A program made the translations under genes and the position numbers. A DNA stretch of 64,000 nt from an uncultured Maribacter sp. (GTDB taxonomy: Bacteria; Bacteroidota; Bacteroidia; Flavobacteriales; Flavobacteriaceae). Under the pieces are notes generated by a model. The model was not told the origin of the DNA, did no database searches, and saw only the letters and a program-made list of their open reading frames with translations. Positions 26,080 through 34,111 of the stretch are shown here, piece after piece; within the stretch, counting starts at the first letter, position 1; each line of letters starts with the position of its first letter. The stretch spans positions 124,001-188,000 of the forward strand of contig NZ_CANMRY010000003.1 of NCBI RefSeq assembly GCF_947500405.1, read 5' to 3'.

Positions 26080-27192
26080 TTACTTAGACTTTTCATCGGA
26101 CTCTATTTCATTCCAAACTTTTACTTTATCTCCTTCATTAACACCCTCTTTCACTTCCACATAAATACCGTCACTTACCCCTAACTCTACTTCTTTACGT
26201 TCAAATTCTTGTTCTCCAATTGCAATCTCTACAAAAGGTTTTTTTGTTTTATTATCGTACTGTACTAGACCTTCTTTTAAAGACAAAACACTATCTGCTT
26301 TAGCTAATATTATAGATGCGTTAGCACTTAACCCCGCTCTTATAAATGTAGTGTCCTTTTTACTTAACGTCCCTTTAATTTCAAACTGTATTGCTCCATT
26401 TTCCTCTACTCCTTTAGGTGCTATATAATCTAAAACAGCATCAAAAGTTTTATTTTCAATAGCTCCAATTGTAATTTCTAAAGGTAAATTTTCTTTTATT
26501 TTCCCTACTTCAGACTCATCTACTTTCCCTTCAAAAATCATTTTTTCTACATCTGCAATAGAAGCAATTGTAGTTCCTTCATTAAAGTTATTACTTTCTA
26601 TTACTTGATTTCCAACCTCTACAGGAACATCTAACACCATTCCGCTAACAGTTGCTCTAATTAATGTATTTGCAGCATTACCAAAACCTCTTGTTGTTCC
26701 TGTCTTTACAATATCGTACCTTTTATTAGCTGCACTATATGCTTGCTTTGCTTGGTCATAAGACACCTGAGCTCTTTCTAAATCTACTTTAGATATTACC
26801 CCTTTATCATACAAACTCTTTTGTCTTAAATGATTTCTTTGTTGATCATCCAAACCTATTTTTGCTTCATCAATAGTATTTCTAGCGTCATTAAGTGCAT
26901 TTAAATTTGGCACTACTTTTATTTTACATAACAAATCGCCAGATTTAACATAATCTCCTCCTTCTACATAAACTTCTTCAATTACTCCAGAGATATTTGG
27001 TTTAATTAAAACCTCTTCTAAAGGCAAAATACTACCTGTAGCCATTGTCTTTTTTATGATTGTTTTTTTAGAAGGAATTTCTGTTTGATATACTGTTGGA
27101 TCCTCTGCATTTTTTTGATACAAATAATACATAGAAGCCCCAAAGGTTATTAAAATGCATAGTAAAATGACGATTGTTACTGATTTTTTCAT
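26080..27192 (-). CDS. Efflux periplasmic adaptor (MacA/HlyD-like), copy 1
   Basis: 370 residues. N-terminal membrane helix (about 5-24), lipoyl halves (EVLIKPNISGVIEEVYVEGGDYVKSGDL; RATVSGMVLDVPVEVGNQV) and a coiled-coil hairpin (about 95-160). The beta-barrel part has IASIADVEKMIFEGKVDESEVGK and ends KVKVWNEIESDEKSK. It lies between the first permease pair and the ATPase, making the transcript order permease, permease, adaptor, ATPase, permease, permease, adaptor, TolC. Confidence 0.93.
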   Translation of the reverse strand: MKKSVTIVILLCILITFGASMYYLYQKNAEDPTVYQTEIPSKKTIIKKTMATGSILPLEEVLIKPNISGVIEEVYVEGGDYVKSGDLLCKIKVVPNLNALNDARNTIDEAKIGLDDQQRNHLRQKSLYDKGVISKVDLERAQVSYDQAKQAYSAANKRYDIVKTGTTRGFGNAANTLIRATVSGMVLDVPVEVGNQVIESNNFNEGTTIASIADVEKMIFEGKVDESEVGKIKENLPLEITIGAIENKTFDAVLDYIAPKGVEENGAIQFEIKGTLSKKDTTFIRAGLSANASIILAKADSVLSLKEGLVQYDNKTKKPFVEIAIGEQEFERKEVELGVSDGIYVEVKEGVNEGDKVKVWNEIESDEKSK

Positions 27193-27226
27193 TTTTAAAA
27201 TTTTAATATTTATTTTGATTGCTATT

Positions 27227-28486
27227 TTATTCTGCTCTTAAAGCATATATAGGTTTTGTTTTTATAGCACTTTGTGCTGGAATAAAACCAGCTAAAAGTC
27301 CTGACACAATTAGTATCATTAAAGCAGCTACTACCACTCCTATACTTACACTTGGGTTTATAAACATATCTACAGGTCCGTTTATATCTAACATTTTATT
27401 TATCCCATAAATAAATAATGCCCCAAATGTAATTCCTGCCATACCAGATATTATGGTTAAAAAAATAGATTCCATTAAGATTTGTAATTTTATAGACCAT
27501 GGGTCTTCTCCCAAAGCTCTTCTAATACCAATTTCTTTGGTTCGTTCTTTTACCACAATGAGCATAATATTACTAACGCCAATAATCCCAGATAATAAAA
27601 CCAATACCCCAACGAAATATGCTATAAAACGCATAGCTCCAAAAAGACTTTCTACTCTATTATATTGTTCATATAAATCAAAATTACCAACCGCTCTTTT
27701 ATCGTCTGGGTGCACTTTTCTATTCTCTTTAACTAATGTCACAATACGTTCTTTTAGGTTAGAAATTGAGCTCCCATCATTTGCAGTTATAGCCATCCAA
27801 CCAACATTATCTCCTCTGTTAAAAGCTTGCGAAAAAGCAGTAAACGGAACATAAATTTCTTTTTGAGCTTCTTCTCCATCTCCATCGTTACTTATCTTCT
27901 TATAGGTACCAACTACTAAAAAACTAATTCCTCGTATTTTTATATAAGTACCTAAAACTTTTTCTTCTTTCGTATATAAACCAGTCTTTACACCCTCGCC
28001 AATAATGGCAATTTTTTTCTTCTCATTAATATCGGAGTAGTTAATAAAACGACCAGAAGTTATAGCCATTGGTTCCTGTTTAATGATTTCTGGATAATCT
28101 CCATAAACATTATATGCACCTACATTAATTCCTCTAACAACATTATTACCTCCACTAAAACCGCTTAACCTATTTCTTGGGGAAACAAATCTAAGATTAG
28201 GAATGTTATCTTTTATAGATTGCACATCGTCTACCTTAAAATTAAAATGCCTTCCTTTTGGTAAGCCTTTATACGGTTTAGTAGTATTTCTTGTCCACAT
28301 AAACATTGTATTGGTTGCAATATCCCCAAAATCGGACTTTATCCCATTTTCTAACCCCTTGCCAGCAGCCAATAGGATTATAAGTATAAGAATACCCCAA
28401 AACACTCCAAAGGCAGTTAAAACTGTTCTAAACCAATTACTGGTTAGTACTTCTAAAATTTCTTTCCAACGATCTTTATTAAACAT
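27227..28486 (-). CDS. FtsX/MacB-type ABC permease, efflux operon
   Basis: 419 residues: WKEILEVLTSNWFRTVLTAFGVFWGILI start, MacB-PCD domain with GRHFNFKVDDVQSI and KKIAIIGEGVKTGLY, then FtsX helices with VKERTKEIGIRRALGEDPWSIKLQILMESI. The length and plan match the other three permeases. Three bases separate it from the upstream permease gene, so the two probably form a heterodimer. Confidence 0.92.
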   Translation of the reverse strand: MFNKDRWKEILEVLTSNWFRTVLTAFGVFWGILILIILLAAGKGLENGIKSDFGDIATNTMFMWTRNTTKPYKGLPKGRHFNFKVDDVQSIKDNIPNLRFVSPRNRLSGFSGGNNVVRGINVGAYNVYGDYPEIIKQEPMAITSGRFINYSDINEKKKIAIIGEGVKTGLYTKEEKVLGTYIKIRGISFLVVGTYKKISNDGDGEEAQKEIYVPFTAFSQAFNRGDNVGWMAITANDGSSISNLKERIVTLVKENRKVHPDDKRAVGNFDLYEQYNRVESLFGAMRFIAYFVGVLVLLSGIIGVSNIMLIVVKERTKEIGIRRALGEDPWSIKLQILMESIFLTIISGMAGITFGALFIYGINKMLDINGPVDMFINPSVSIGVVVAALMILIVSGLLAGFIPAQSAIKTKPIYALRAE

Positions 28487-28489
28487 ATT

Positions 28490-29734
28490 TTACTCGTCTC
28501 TTAAGGCATCAATTGTATGAATACTTGCCGCTCTCCATGCGGGAAAAAAGCCAGCAACTGCTCCCGCAAAAATTAATACAAATACTGTTGTTATAGCTAC
28601 ATTAAAATTTACAGATGGATTTAAAATATAATCAACCTCTATATGTGGCCCTACAATTTCTAGTAACCCCATACTAAATATTAATCCGGCGAATCCGGAG
28701 AGGGCGGTGACAAAAATAGCTTCATGCAAAATCATACCAACGATAGACCAAGGTTTTGCTCCCAAAGCTTTACGTATTCCTATTTCACGGGTACGCTCTT
28801 TTACAACAATGAGCATAATATTACTAACTCCCACTACTCCTGCAATTATGGTACATATACCAACAAACCAAAAGAAAAGTTTTATACTGTTTGTTAGGTT
28901 AAAAAATCTTTTTGCTTCTTCCATAGCACTCCACACTTCTATAGCGTTATCATCTTTGGGAGATATAGTATGAGCACTTTGTAAATATCCTTTTAAATCT
29001 TTTTTAAATTGCATTGCTTGTGCAACAGTTTCTTCAAAAGTTTTTGCCGGCGCTAAAGTGTAAGCTAAATTATTAACCCTATCTCTTCCATTAAAAGCTT
29101 TCTGAGCTGTAGTTATTGGAATATAAATTCTTTCTTCCTCTCTTTCTTCCTTTTCTTTAAACTGACCAATAATTTTAAAAGGAATTCCTGAAATTTCTAT
29201 AAACTCTCCTATTGGAGTTTCTAAATCTCCAAAAACATCTTTTCTTACTTTTTCTCCAATTACGGCAACTTTACCTGTACTAATTTCATCATGATAATTT
29301 ATAAAACGTCCTGCAGTAATTTTAGCATTTTCTATTTGTTGAAATTGACTAGAAACACCTTGAATACCATAAGCTAAAGCTTCTTTTCCGTAATTTACCG
29401 AAACATTTCTAACAAAAATTCTAGGAGATTGGTATTCTATACTTTCCTCTAATAGGTGGGTTGAAAATTCGTAGTTCTCATTGGTAAGAGTAATTCTTCT
29501 TCCTGGATTAAGACCTTTATATTCTATTGTAGTTACACCAGGCCACACCCAAACACTAGTAGCTGCGTCTTGTTCAAATTCTGCGGCAATTCCATTTTGC
29601 ATACCTTGTCCAAATCCCAATAAAATAACCAGAATAAATATTCCAGAAGCTACAGAAAGTCCGGTTAAGAATGTCCGTAATTTATTTTTTTGAATGGTAT
29701 CAAAAATCTCTTGCCATCTTTCGATGTCAAACAT
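28490..29734 (-). CDS. FtsX/MacB-type ABC permease, first gene of efflux operon
   Basis: 414 residues: WQEIFDTIQKNKLRTFLTGLSVASGIFILVILLGFGQG, MacB-PCD periplasmic domain (about 45-270), FtsX helices with VKERTREIGIRKALGAKPWSIVGMILHEA. It is the promoter-proximal gene of the eight-gene unit. The ATG at 29734 is about 26 bases from the predicted start of transcription. Confidence 0.92.
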   Translation of the reverse strand: MFDIERWQEIFDTIQKNKLRTFLTGLSVASGIFILVILLGFGQGMQNGIAAEFEQDAATSVWVWPGVTTIEYKGLNPGRRITLTNENYEFSTHLLEESIEYQSPRIFVRNVSVNYGKEALAYGIQGVSSQFQQIENAKITAGRFINYHDEISTGKVAVIGEKVRKDVFGDLETPIGEFIEISGIPFKIIGQFKEKEEREEERIYIPITTAQKAFNGRDRVNNLAYTLAPAKTFEETVAQAMQFKKDLKGYLQSAHTISPKDDNAIEVWSAMEEAKRFFNLTNSIKLFFWFVGICTIIAGVVGVSNIMLIVVKERTREIGIRKALGAKPWSIVGMILHEAIFVTALSGFAGLIFSMGLLEIVGPHIEVDYILNPSVNFNVAITTVFVLIFAGAVAGFFPAWRAASIHTIDALRDE

Positions 29735-29761
29735 AGGTTGATTTTGATTGATTGATGTTTA

Positions 29762-29777
29762 CAGTACAAACGTACTG
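29762..29777 (-). promoter_or_regulatory. Inverted repeat over the efflux promoter, possible operator
   Basis: CAGTAC (29762-29767), 4 bases, GTACTG (29772-29777): a perfect 6+6 palindrome overlapping the -7 element of the efflux promoter. A repressor dimer bound here would block RNA polymerase. No regulator gene is adjacent. Confidence 0.45.
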
Positions 29778-29794
29778 CACCCATAAGACTCCAA
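29767..29794 (-). promoter_or_regulatory. Promoter of the efflux operon
   Basis: On the minus strand TTG (29794-29792), 17 bases, TACGTTTG (29774-29767): full match to the Bacteroidota consensus. The predicted start is near 29760. Confidence 0.65.
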
Positions 29795-29841
29795 AAAGGT
29801 AAAATTGTTACAGTAAAGAAGTGTTAAAAAAAAACAAAACG

Positions 29842-30051
29842 CTATTTCATTCTTTTGTAGATAAAATAAAACACGCCACCTACCAATATATATGGTATAG
29901 CCATAAGATAAACAATGCCATTATTTACACCTTCTGCAGTAGTAGTATTCTCTCCACTCTCCAATACGGCTCTACACATAGCACATTGGGCTTGCAAAAA
30001 GTCTGGAACAATAATAAACAATAGAAAAAGAATTACACTTATTTTTTTCAT
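29842..30051 (-). CDS. Small CxxC membrane protein of the cytochrome oxidase cluster
   Basis: 69 residues from the ATG at 30051; the in-frame ATG at 30069 would overlap the upstream gene. A signal peptide (cut near LQAQ) is followed by a CAMC motif (CxxC), a short polar stretch and one membrane helix (about 44-62), ending in Lys/Arg. So the cysteine pair sits on the outer face of the inner membrane. It is the last gene of the Sco/DUF420 group, where a copper-handling or thiol role for oxidase assembly is plausible but unproven. Confidence 0.75.
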   Translation of the reverse strand: MKKISVILFLLFIIVPDFLQAQCAMCRAVLESGENTTTAEGVNNGIVYLMAIPYILVGGVFYFIYKRMK

Positions 30052-30061
30052 GCTAACATTT

Positions 30062-30595
30062 TTATACATGCGTATAATATGGTGAAATCATAAAGTAAAC
30101 TACCACTCCCGTGATTGCTACATATAACCAAATAGGAAAAGTAATTTTAGCTAACTTTCTGTGCTCTTCATACTTATTTAAATATGCTTTAGCATACGTA
30201 CGTAATACAAGTGGTATTATTACTATAGAAAGTACAATATGAGAAATTAATATAAAGAAGTAAACATATTTTACAACACCTTTTCCACCGTAAGAAGTAG
30301 AATCTGACGTCATGTGATACCCAATATACATTACTAAAAACAAAAGAGATAAACCAATACAGGTAGTCATTAATTTTTGATGCAATTTTTTATCACCATT
30401 CTTTATTGCCCAAACCGCAATTACTAAAAGAATTGCGGTAAGGCCATTTATTCCCGCATAAATTGGAGGTAAAAAAGACAATGGTTTAACATTAGGAATT
30501 TTAACTCCAAAAAGTATTGCAACAACAATTGGCACTATAATAGATACAATGGTTATAAGCCTATTAAATTGTTTTTCTTTATTTGTATTAGACAT
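30062..30595 (-). CDS. DUF420 membrane protein, probable cytochrome oxidase assembly
   Basis: 177 residues with five predicted membrane helices. The family pattern is seen in PPIYAGINGLTAILLVIAVWAIKNGDKKLHQKLMTTC, GYHMTSDSTSYGG, ISHIVLSIVIIPLVL and KITFPIWLYVAITGVVVYFM, with histidines in membrane-edge positions. DUF420 (YozB-like) proteins sit beside oxidase subunits and Sco in many genomes and are thought to aid oxidase assembly. One base separates it from the Sco gene. Confidence 0.88.
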   Translation of the reverse strand: MSNTNKEKQFNRLITIVSIIVPIVVAILFGVKIPNVKPLSFLPPIYAGINGLTAILLVIAVWAIKNGDKKLHQKLMTTCIGLSLLFLVMYIGYHMTSDSTSYGGKGVVKYVYFFILISHIVLSIVIIPLVLRTYAKAYLNKYEEHRKLAKITFPIWLYVAITGVVVYFMISPYYTHV

Positions 30596-30596
30596 T

Positions 30597-31304
30597 TTAT
30601 TCTGCTAGTAATTTTTTAATATCCTCTTTTAAAATAGAAATTTGTTCTGTTTCTCCTTCCTCATTTTTTCCTTGTTTTGGAGTAATTGCTCCTCTGTAAT
30701 ATATTATTGGGTTATTAGCCGCATCTAGCCTAGAGCGTATAAATCCTTTTTTATCTATTAAAGCAAACATTCCTGAATGCTCAAAACCACCAGCAACCTC
30801 CTCATTTTCCTTTGCAAAAATATAAAAACCTTTATTAGCTAATTCATAAATATCTTTCCTATCTCCTGTAAGCAAATTCCAGTCTAAATTTGTAATTCCA
30901 TGTTCCTCTGCATATGCCTTTAAAACCATTGGAGTGTCATGTTCAGGGTTTATAGTAAAGGAAGCAACTCCAAAATCTTTAAACTCTTTAAACTCATCTT
31001 GAAGTTCTACCAAGTTTTTATTCATAACTCGGCAAATAGATGGGCACGTGGTAAAAAAAAACTCTACTATATATACTTTTCCTATATAGTCTTTATTAGT
31101 AATAATTAAACTATCCTGGTTAATAAAAGAAAATTCTGGCATGCTTCTATGCTCCCCGTTAATATCTATAAATGCTAAACGGCTCATTCTATCATTATCT
31201 ACAATAGTACCTGTTTTGACTCTATCTATAATTCTTGGAATAAAAATAATTCCAAAGACAAGAACTATTAAAGAAACCCAGACGTATGTATAATTCTTTT
31301 TCAT
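30597..31304 (-). CDS. SCO1/SenC-family copper chaperone
   Basis: 235 residues. One N-terminal membrane anchor (about 7-23), then a thioredoxin fold. The copper site is complete: CPSIC (Cys87, Cys91) and His176 in GGFEHSGMFALIDKKG. Sco proteins deliver copper to, or reduce, the Cu-A site of oxidase subunit II at the outer face of the membrane. The gene is followed by DUF420 and preceded by a Sco-like protein without cysteines. Confidence 0.94.
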   Translation of the reverse strand: MKKNYTYVWVSLIVLVFGIIFIPRIIDRVKTGTIVDNDRMSRLAFIDINGEHRSMPEFSFINQDSLIITNKDYIGKVYIVEFFFTTCPSICRVMNKNLVELQDEFKEFKDFGVASFTINPEHDTPMVLKAYAEEHGITNLDWNLLTGDRKDIYELANKGFYIFAKENEEVAGGFEHSGMFALIDKKGFIRSRLDAANNPIIYYRGAITPKQGKNEEGETEQISILKEDIKKLLAE

Positions 31305-31309
31305 ATGTA

Positions 31310-31936
31310 CTATCTATTTGCAGCATTCTTTTTAAGAGCCATACGGTATTCTGCAAGAATAATCTTTACATCATCTTCCATCTTATTATTTAGCTCCGCT
31401 ACAGAATTAGCGTTAAAACCATATTTAGTACCCTCATCTTCATCTGATGTTCTACCTCTTAAACTTATGTCTTTATCTACTATAAAAACATAAGGTGTAG
31501 AATAGTTAGAGTCTAACTTAATATTGGTTTGCAAACTATTAAATACATTTTGAATTTTAGAAGTATCTGCAAAAACAAAGTTCCACTTATCTATATTTAC
31601 TAAACCTCCTAGTTCTTTCTTAAGCTCTTCAACTTTATCTTCTGCTCCTACAGGAACCATCATTACAAATTGAAAATCTTTAAACTCAAAAAATTGCTTA
31701 TATATTTTCTGATTTAAATTAAAGGCAGCTCCTTTTTTAACTTCTACATTACTACCTAAAAATCCTAAAATAGATATTTTATTAGCAAAAGTCACTTCTG
31801 TATTTAAGGAAGATACGTCTTTAATATTCTCTGTAAGAATAGGTAATTTACCAAAGTTATTTACTCCAGATGCAAAAAAGAGATATGCTACAACTGGAAG
31901 TATAAAAAGAACAACTAAGACAAAAACTTTTTTCAT
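31310..31936 (-). CDS. Thioredoxin-fold (Sco-like) membrane-anchored protein without cysteines
   Basis: 208 residues from the ATG at 31936 (MKKVFVLVVLF). The longer open frame to 31987 lies inside the terminator region and adds no family sequence. One N-terminal membrane helix is followed by a domain whose layout (a FQFVMMVP strand, a KWNFVFADT strand and a TPYVFIVDKDISLRGR end) resembles Sco/peroxiredoxin-like proteins. There is no cysteine anywhere, so it cannot bind copper through the Sco motif. It lies 5 bases ahead of the true Sco gene and may be its structural partner. Function unknown. Confidence 0.7.
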   Translation of the reverse strand: MKKVFVLVVLFILPVVAYLFFASGVNNFGKLPILTENIKDVSSLNTEVTFANKISILGFLGSNVEVKKGAAFNLNQKIYKQFFEFKDFQFVMMVPVGAEDKVEELKKELGGLVNIDKWNFVFADTSKIQNVFNSLQTNIKLDSNYSTPYVFIVDKDISLRGRTSDEDEGTKYGFNANSVAELNNKMEDDVKIILAEYRMALKKNAANR

Positions 31937-31964
31937 ATATGCATTAATAAAATAACTGTGCAAA

Positions 31965-32000
31965 AATAAAAAAGACGGTTTAATCACCGTCTTTTTTATT
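31965..32000 (-). terminator. Strong hairpin inside the oxidase cluster
   Basis: AATAAAAAAGACGGT (31965-31979) and ACCGTCTTTTTTATT (31986-32000) form a perfect 15-bp stem with a 6-base loop and a T-tract on either strand. It lies after the subunit IV gene and before the Sco-like gene. Confidence 0.8.
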
Positions 32001-32019
32001 TGTTAAATCTATTTATATA

Positions 32020-32403
32020 TTAAAAATTCCAAGTAACAAAACCGTCTTTATAAACTTCATAAATATAATCGGCCTCTGTTAAAAGAATAAATGTTAAATA
32101 AATGACTAAGAATATAGGTGTCCAGACCAAAGCTCTTCTAAAAGCAGATTTTTCATCTCTTAAGTGCATAAAGTCCCATGCTATGTAATATGCTTTTACT
32201 AAAGTCAAGATGATGAATATCCAGTTTAATAATTTCATCCCTAATACAGAAGTTCCCGTAAGAGATTCTGGCTTTATAATACCTAAAACAACTTCTACTG
32301 CAGTAACAAGAGATAAAAAGATAAGTACTCCCCAAATTTTTTGCGTGTTACTCTTAAACTTTAAAAGACCTCTAAATATTTCTAATTTGTGTTCGTGTGC
32401 CAT
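32020..32403 (-). CDS. Cytochrome c oxidase subunit IV family protein
   Basis: 127 residues with three membrane helices (about 22-40, 50-70, 92-112). The family pattern is WGVLIFLSLVTAVEVVLGI, LLNWIFIILTLVKAYYIAWDFMHLRDE and a short C-terminal tail. Small subunits of this type stabilise the catalytic core of aa3/caa3-type oxidases. It is 50 bases downstream of a subunit III gene on the same strand. The terminator-like hairpin follows it. Confidence 0.9.
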   Translation of the reverse strand: MAHEHKLEIFRGLLKFKSNTQKIWGVLIFLSLVTAVEVVLGIIKPESLTGTSVLGMKLLNWIFIILTLVKAYYIAWDFMHLRDEKSAFRRALVWTPIFLVIYLTFILLTEADYIYEVYKDGFVTWNF

Positions 32404-32453
32404 TATTTATGCTTTAAAATTTCAATAAAATGAAATGTGTATCTATTTTTTTA

Positions 32454-33428
32454 TTAAACTAGGTAAAAGAATGTAAATACAAATACCCAAACTAAATCTA
32501 CAAAGTGCCAGTATAAACCAACTTTCTCTACCATTTCATAGTGTCCTCTACGCTCGTAAGTGCCTATTACAACATTAAAGAAAATAATAAGGTTTATTAT
32601 TACTCCTGATAATACGTGAAAACCGTGGAAACCTGTTATAAAGAAAAAGAAATCTCCAAAAAGTCTACTACCGTATTCGTTATGAATAAGATTAGCTCCC
32701 TCTACAACTTGAGTTGCACTTTCTAATTTCTTTAAAGACTCTTCCCTAGAAAGTAATGTTTTATGCCCTTCTTCATTAATAGTTTCTGTACGAACTAAAA
32801 TATTAGAGTCTGCTTTAAATCCTTTTACTACTTCTTTAACAGAATAGCTTGGCACATAACCTTCATCATAAAACCAAACTCCGTTTTTATTCTCGTGCTC
32901 TACTCTTTCTCCTGGAATAGTTATTGCAAAATCTTTTAATGCAGCTCTTTCTCCAGAATCTGCTTTAACAAATTGTAATATTCTACCACCTTTTGTTTCT
33001 AAAGCCCCTTTATCTCCTTTTATAAAAGTATTCCACTCCCATGCTTGAGAACCAACAAAAATAGCGCCTCCAATAACAGTAAGGAACATATACCATATTA
33101 CTTTATTCTTTTGCATTTTATGACCTGCATCTACAGCAAGTACCATAGTTACAGAAGACATAATTAAAATAAAGGTCATTAACGCCACATATATCATAGG
33201 ATAACTACCATGTGTAAATGGAACGTGTGTAAAAACCTCATCTGCAATTGGCCAAGTTTCTATAAACTTAAATCTAGAAAAACCATATGCTGCAAGAAAA
33301 CCAGAAAATGTTAAGGCATCCGATACAAGGAAAAACCACATCATCATTTTACCATAACTTGCTCCTAGAGGTTGGTTATCTCCACCAGCCCATGCGTTCT
33401 CTTTTGTACTTGTTACTGTAGAATTCAT
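32454..33428 (-). CDS. Cytochrome c oxidase subunit III, long form with extramembrane insert
   Basis: 324 residues. The COX3 fold is clear (KMMMWFFLVSDALTFSGFLAAYGF, GSQAWEWNTFI, ITGFHGFHVLSGVIINL, YWHFVDLVWVFVFTFFYLV). A hydrophilic stretch of about 115 residues (137-252) is inserted between membrane helices, with no counterpart in the short subunit III next to it. It is probably exposed on one face of the membrane. Subunit III stabilises the proton/oxygen pathways of the core. It is co-directional with the second COX3 gene and subunit IV. Confidence 0.92.
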   Translation of the reverse strand: MNSTVTSTKENAWAGGDNQPLGASYGKMMMWFFLVSDALTFSGFLAAYGFSRFKFIETWPIADEVFTHVPFTHGSYPMIYVALMTFILIMSSVTMVLAVDAGHKMQKNKVIWYMFLTVIGGAIFVGSQAWEWNTFIKGDKGALETKGGRILQFVKADSGERAALKDFAITIPGERVEHENKNGVWFYDEGYVPSYSVKEVVKGFKADSNILVRTETINEEGHKTLLSREESLKKLESATQVVEGANLIHNEYGSRLFGDFFFFITGFHGFHVLSGVIINLIIFFNVVIGTYERRGHYEMVEKVGLYWHFVDLVWVFVFTFFYLV

Positions 33429-33527
33429 AAAAAGATTACTATTTTATTAGAATTTTGGACAAAAATACTTTTTTTTTCTTCTTTAGAAAAGCCGAATCCC
33501 TATCAAAACTCACTTTATTTAAAAATA

Positions 33528-34109
33528 TTATTTAACAATTGTCATAAACAGTACTAAATACACCCATAAGAGGTCTAAAAAATGCCAGAAATTAGCACCT
33601 AAAATTACACCCAACATATTATCAGAATCGTATTTACCTTTTACTTGGTTATATATAACAACTAACAGAGATATTAAACCCGCAACAACATGCACAATAT
33701 GCACCATTGCTATTAAAAAAACATACGACATTTTTACGCTACTAGTTGGCCCTGTAAAATAATACCCTTGTGCTACCATTTCAGAAAAACCATTGAATTG
33801 CAATACAATAAAAACAATCCCTAAACCTAATGTTGTAAATAACAACATAGTTCCGTTCTTAGCATTACTTTTTTTAATGGCTCTCCTAGCTAAAATGTAG
33901 GTTATACTACTAAGTATTAAAACGGCCGTGCTAATATAAAAGGAAGACGGCAAATTAATTTCTGTAACCCAGTCTTCTCTTCTACTACTAATTATGTATG
34001 CACTAGTCCATCCCGCAAAGCCCATAAGTAAACTTATGATACCAAACCAGAGCATCATTATTTTTGCTCTTGCATTTTTTTCTTTTGCTGTTCCTTGTGT
34101 TAAATCCAT
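33528..34109 (-). CDS. Cytochrome c oxidase subunit III, short form
   Basis: 193 residues with five membrane helices: KIMMLWFGIISLLMGFAGWTSAYIIS, FYISTAVLILSSITYIL, TLGLGIVFIVLQFNGFSEM, then VFLIAMVHIVHVVAGLISLLVV and FWHFLDLLWVYLVLF. This matches heme-copper oxidase subunit III proteins of about 190-200 residues. The gene begins 2 bases after the heme O synthase stop and is followed by the long COX3 gene. Two adjacent subunit III genes are a usual feature of this cluster in Flavobacteriia. Confidence 0.93.
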   Translation of the reverse strand: MDLTQGTAKEKNARAKIMMLWFGIISLLMGFAGWTSAYIISSRREDWVTEINLPSSFYISTAVLILSSITYILARRAIKKSNAKNGTMLLFTTLGLGIVFIVLQFNGFSEMVAQGYYFTGPTSSVKMSYVFLIAMVHIVHVVAGLISLLVVIYNQVKGKYDSDNMLGVILGANFWHFLDLLWVYLVLFMTIVK

Positions 34110-34111
34110 TT

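Noticed and set aside
21585-29760. Shared 14-mer ATTGATTGATGTTT before tolC (21585-21598) and in the efflux leader (29747-29760)
   Set aside because: A 14-base AT-rich match is expected by chance in a window of this size and composition; no symmetry or consistent distance to a start codon.
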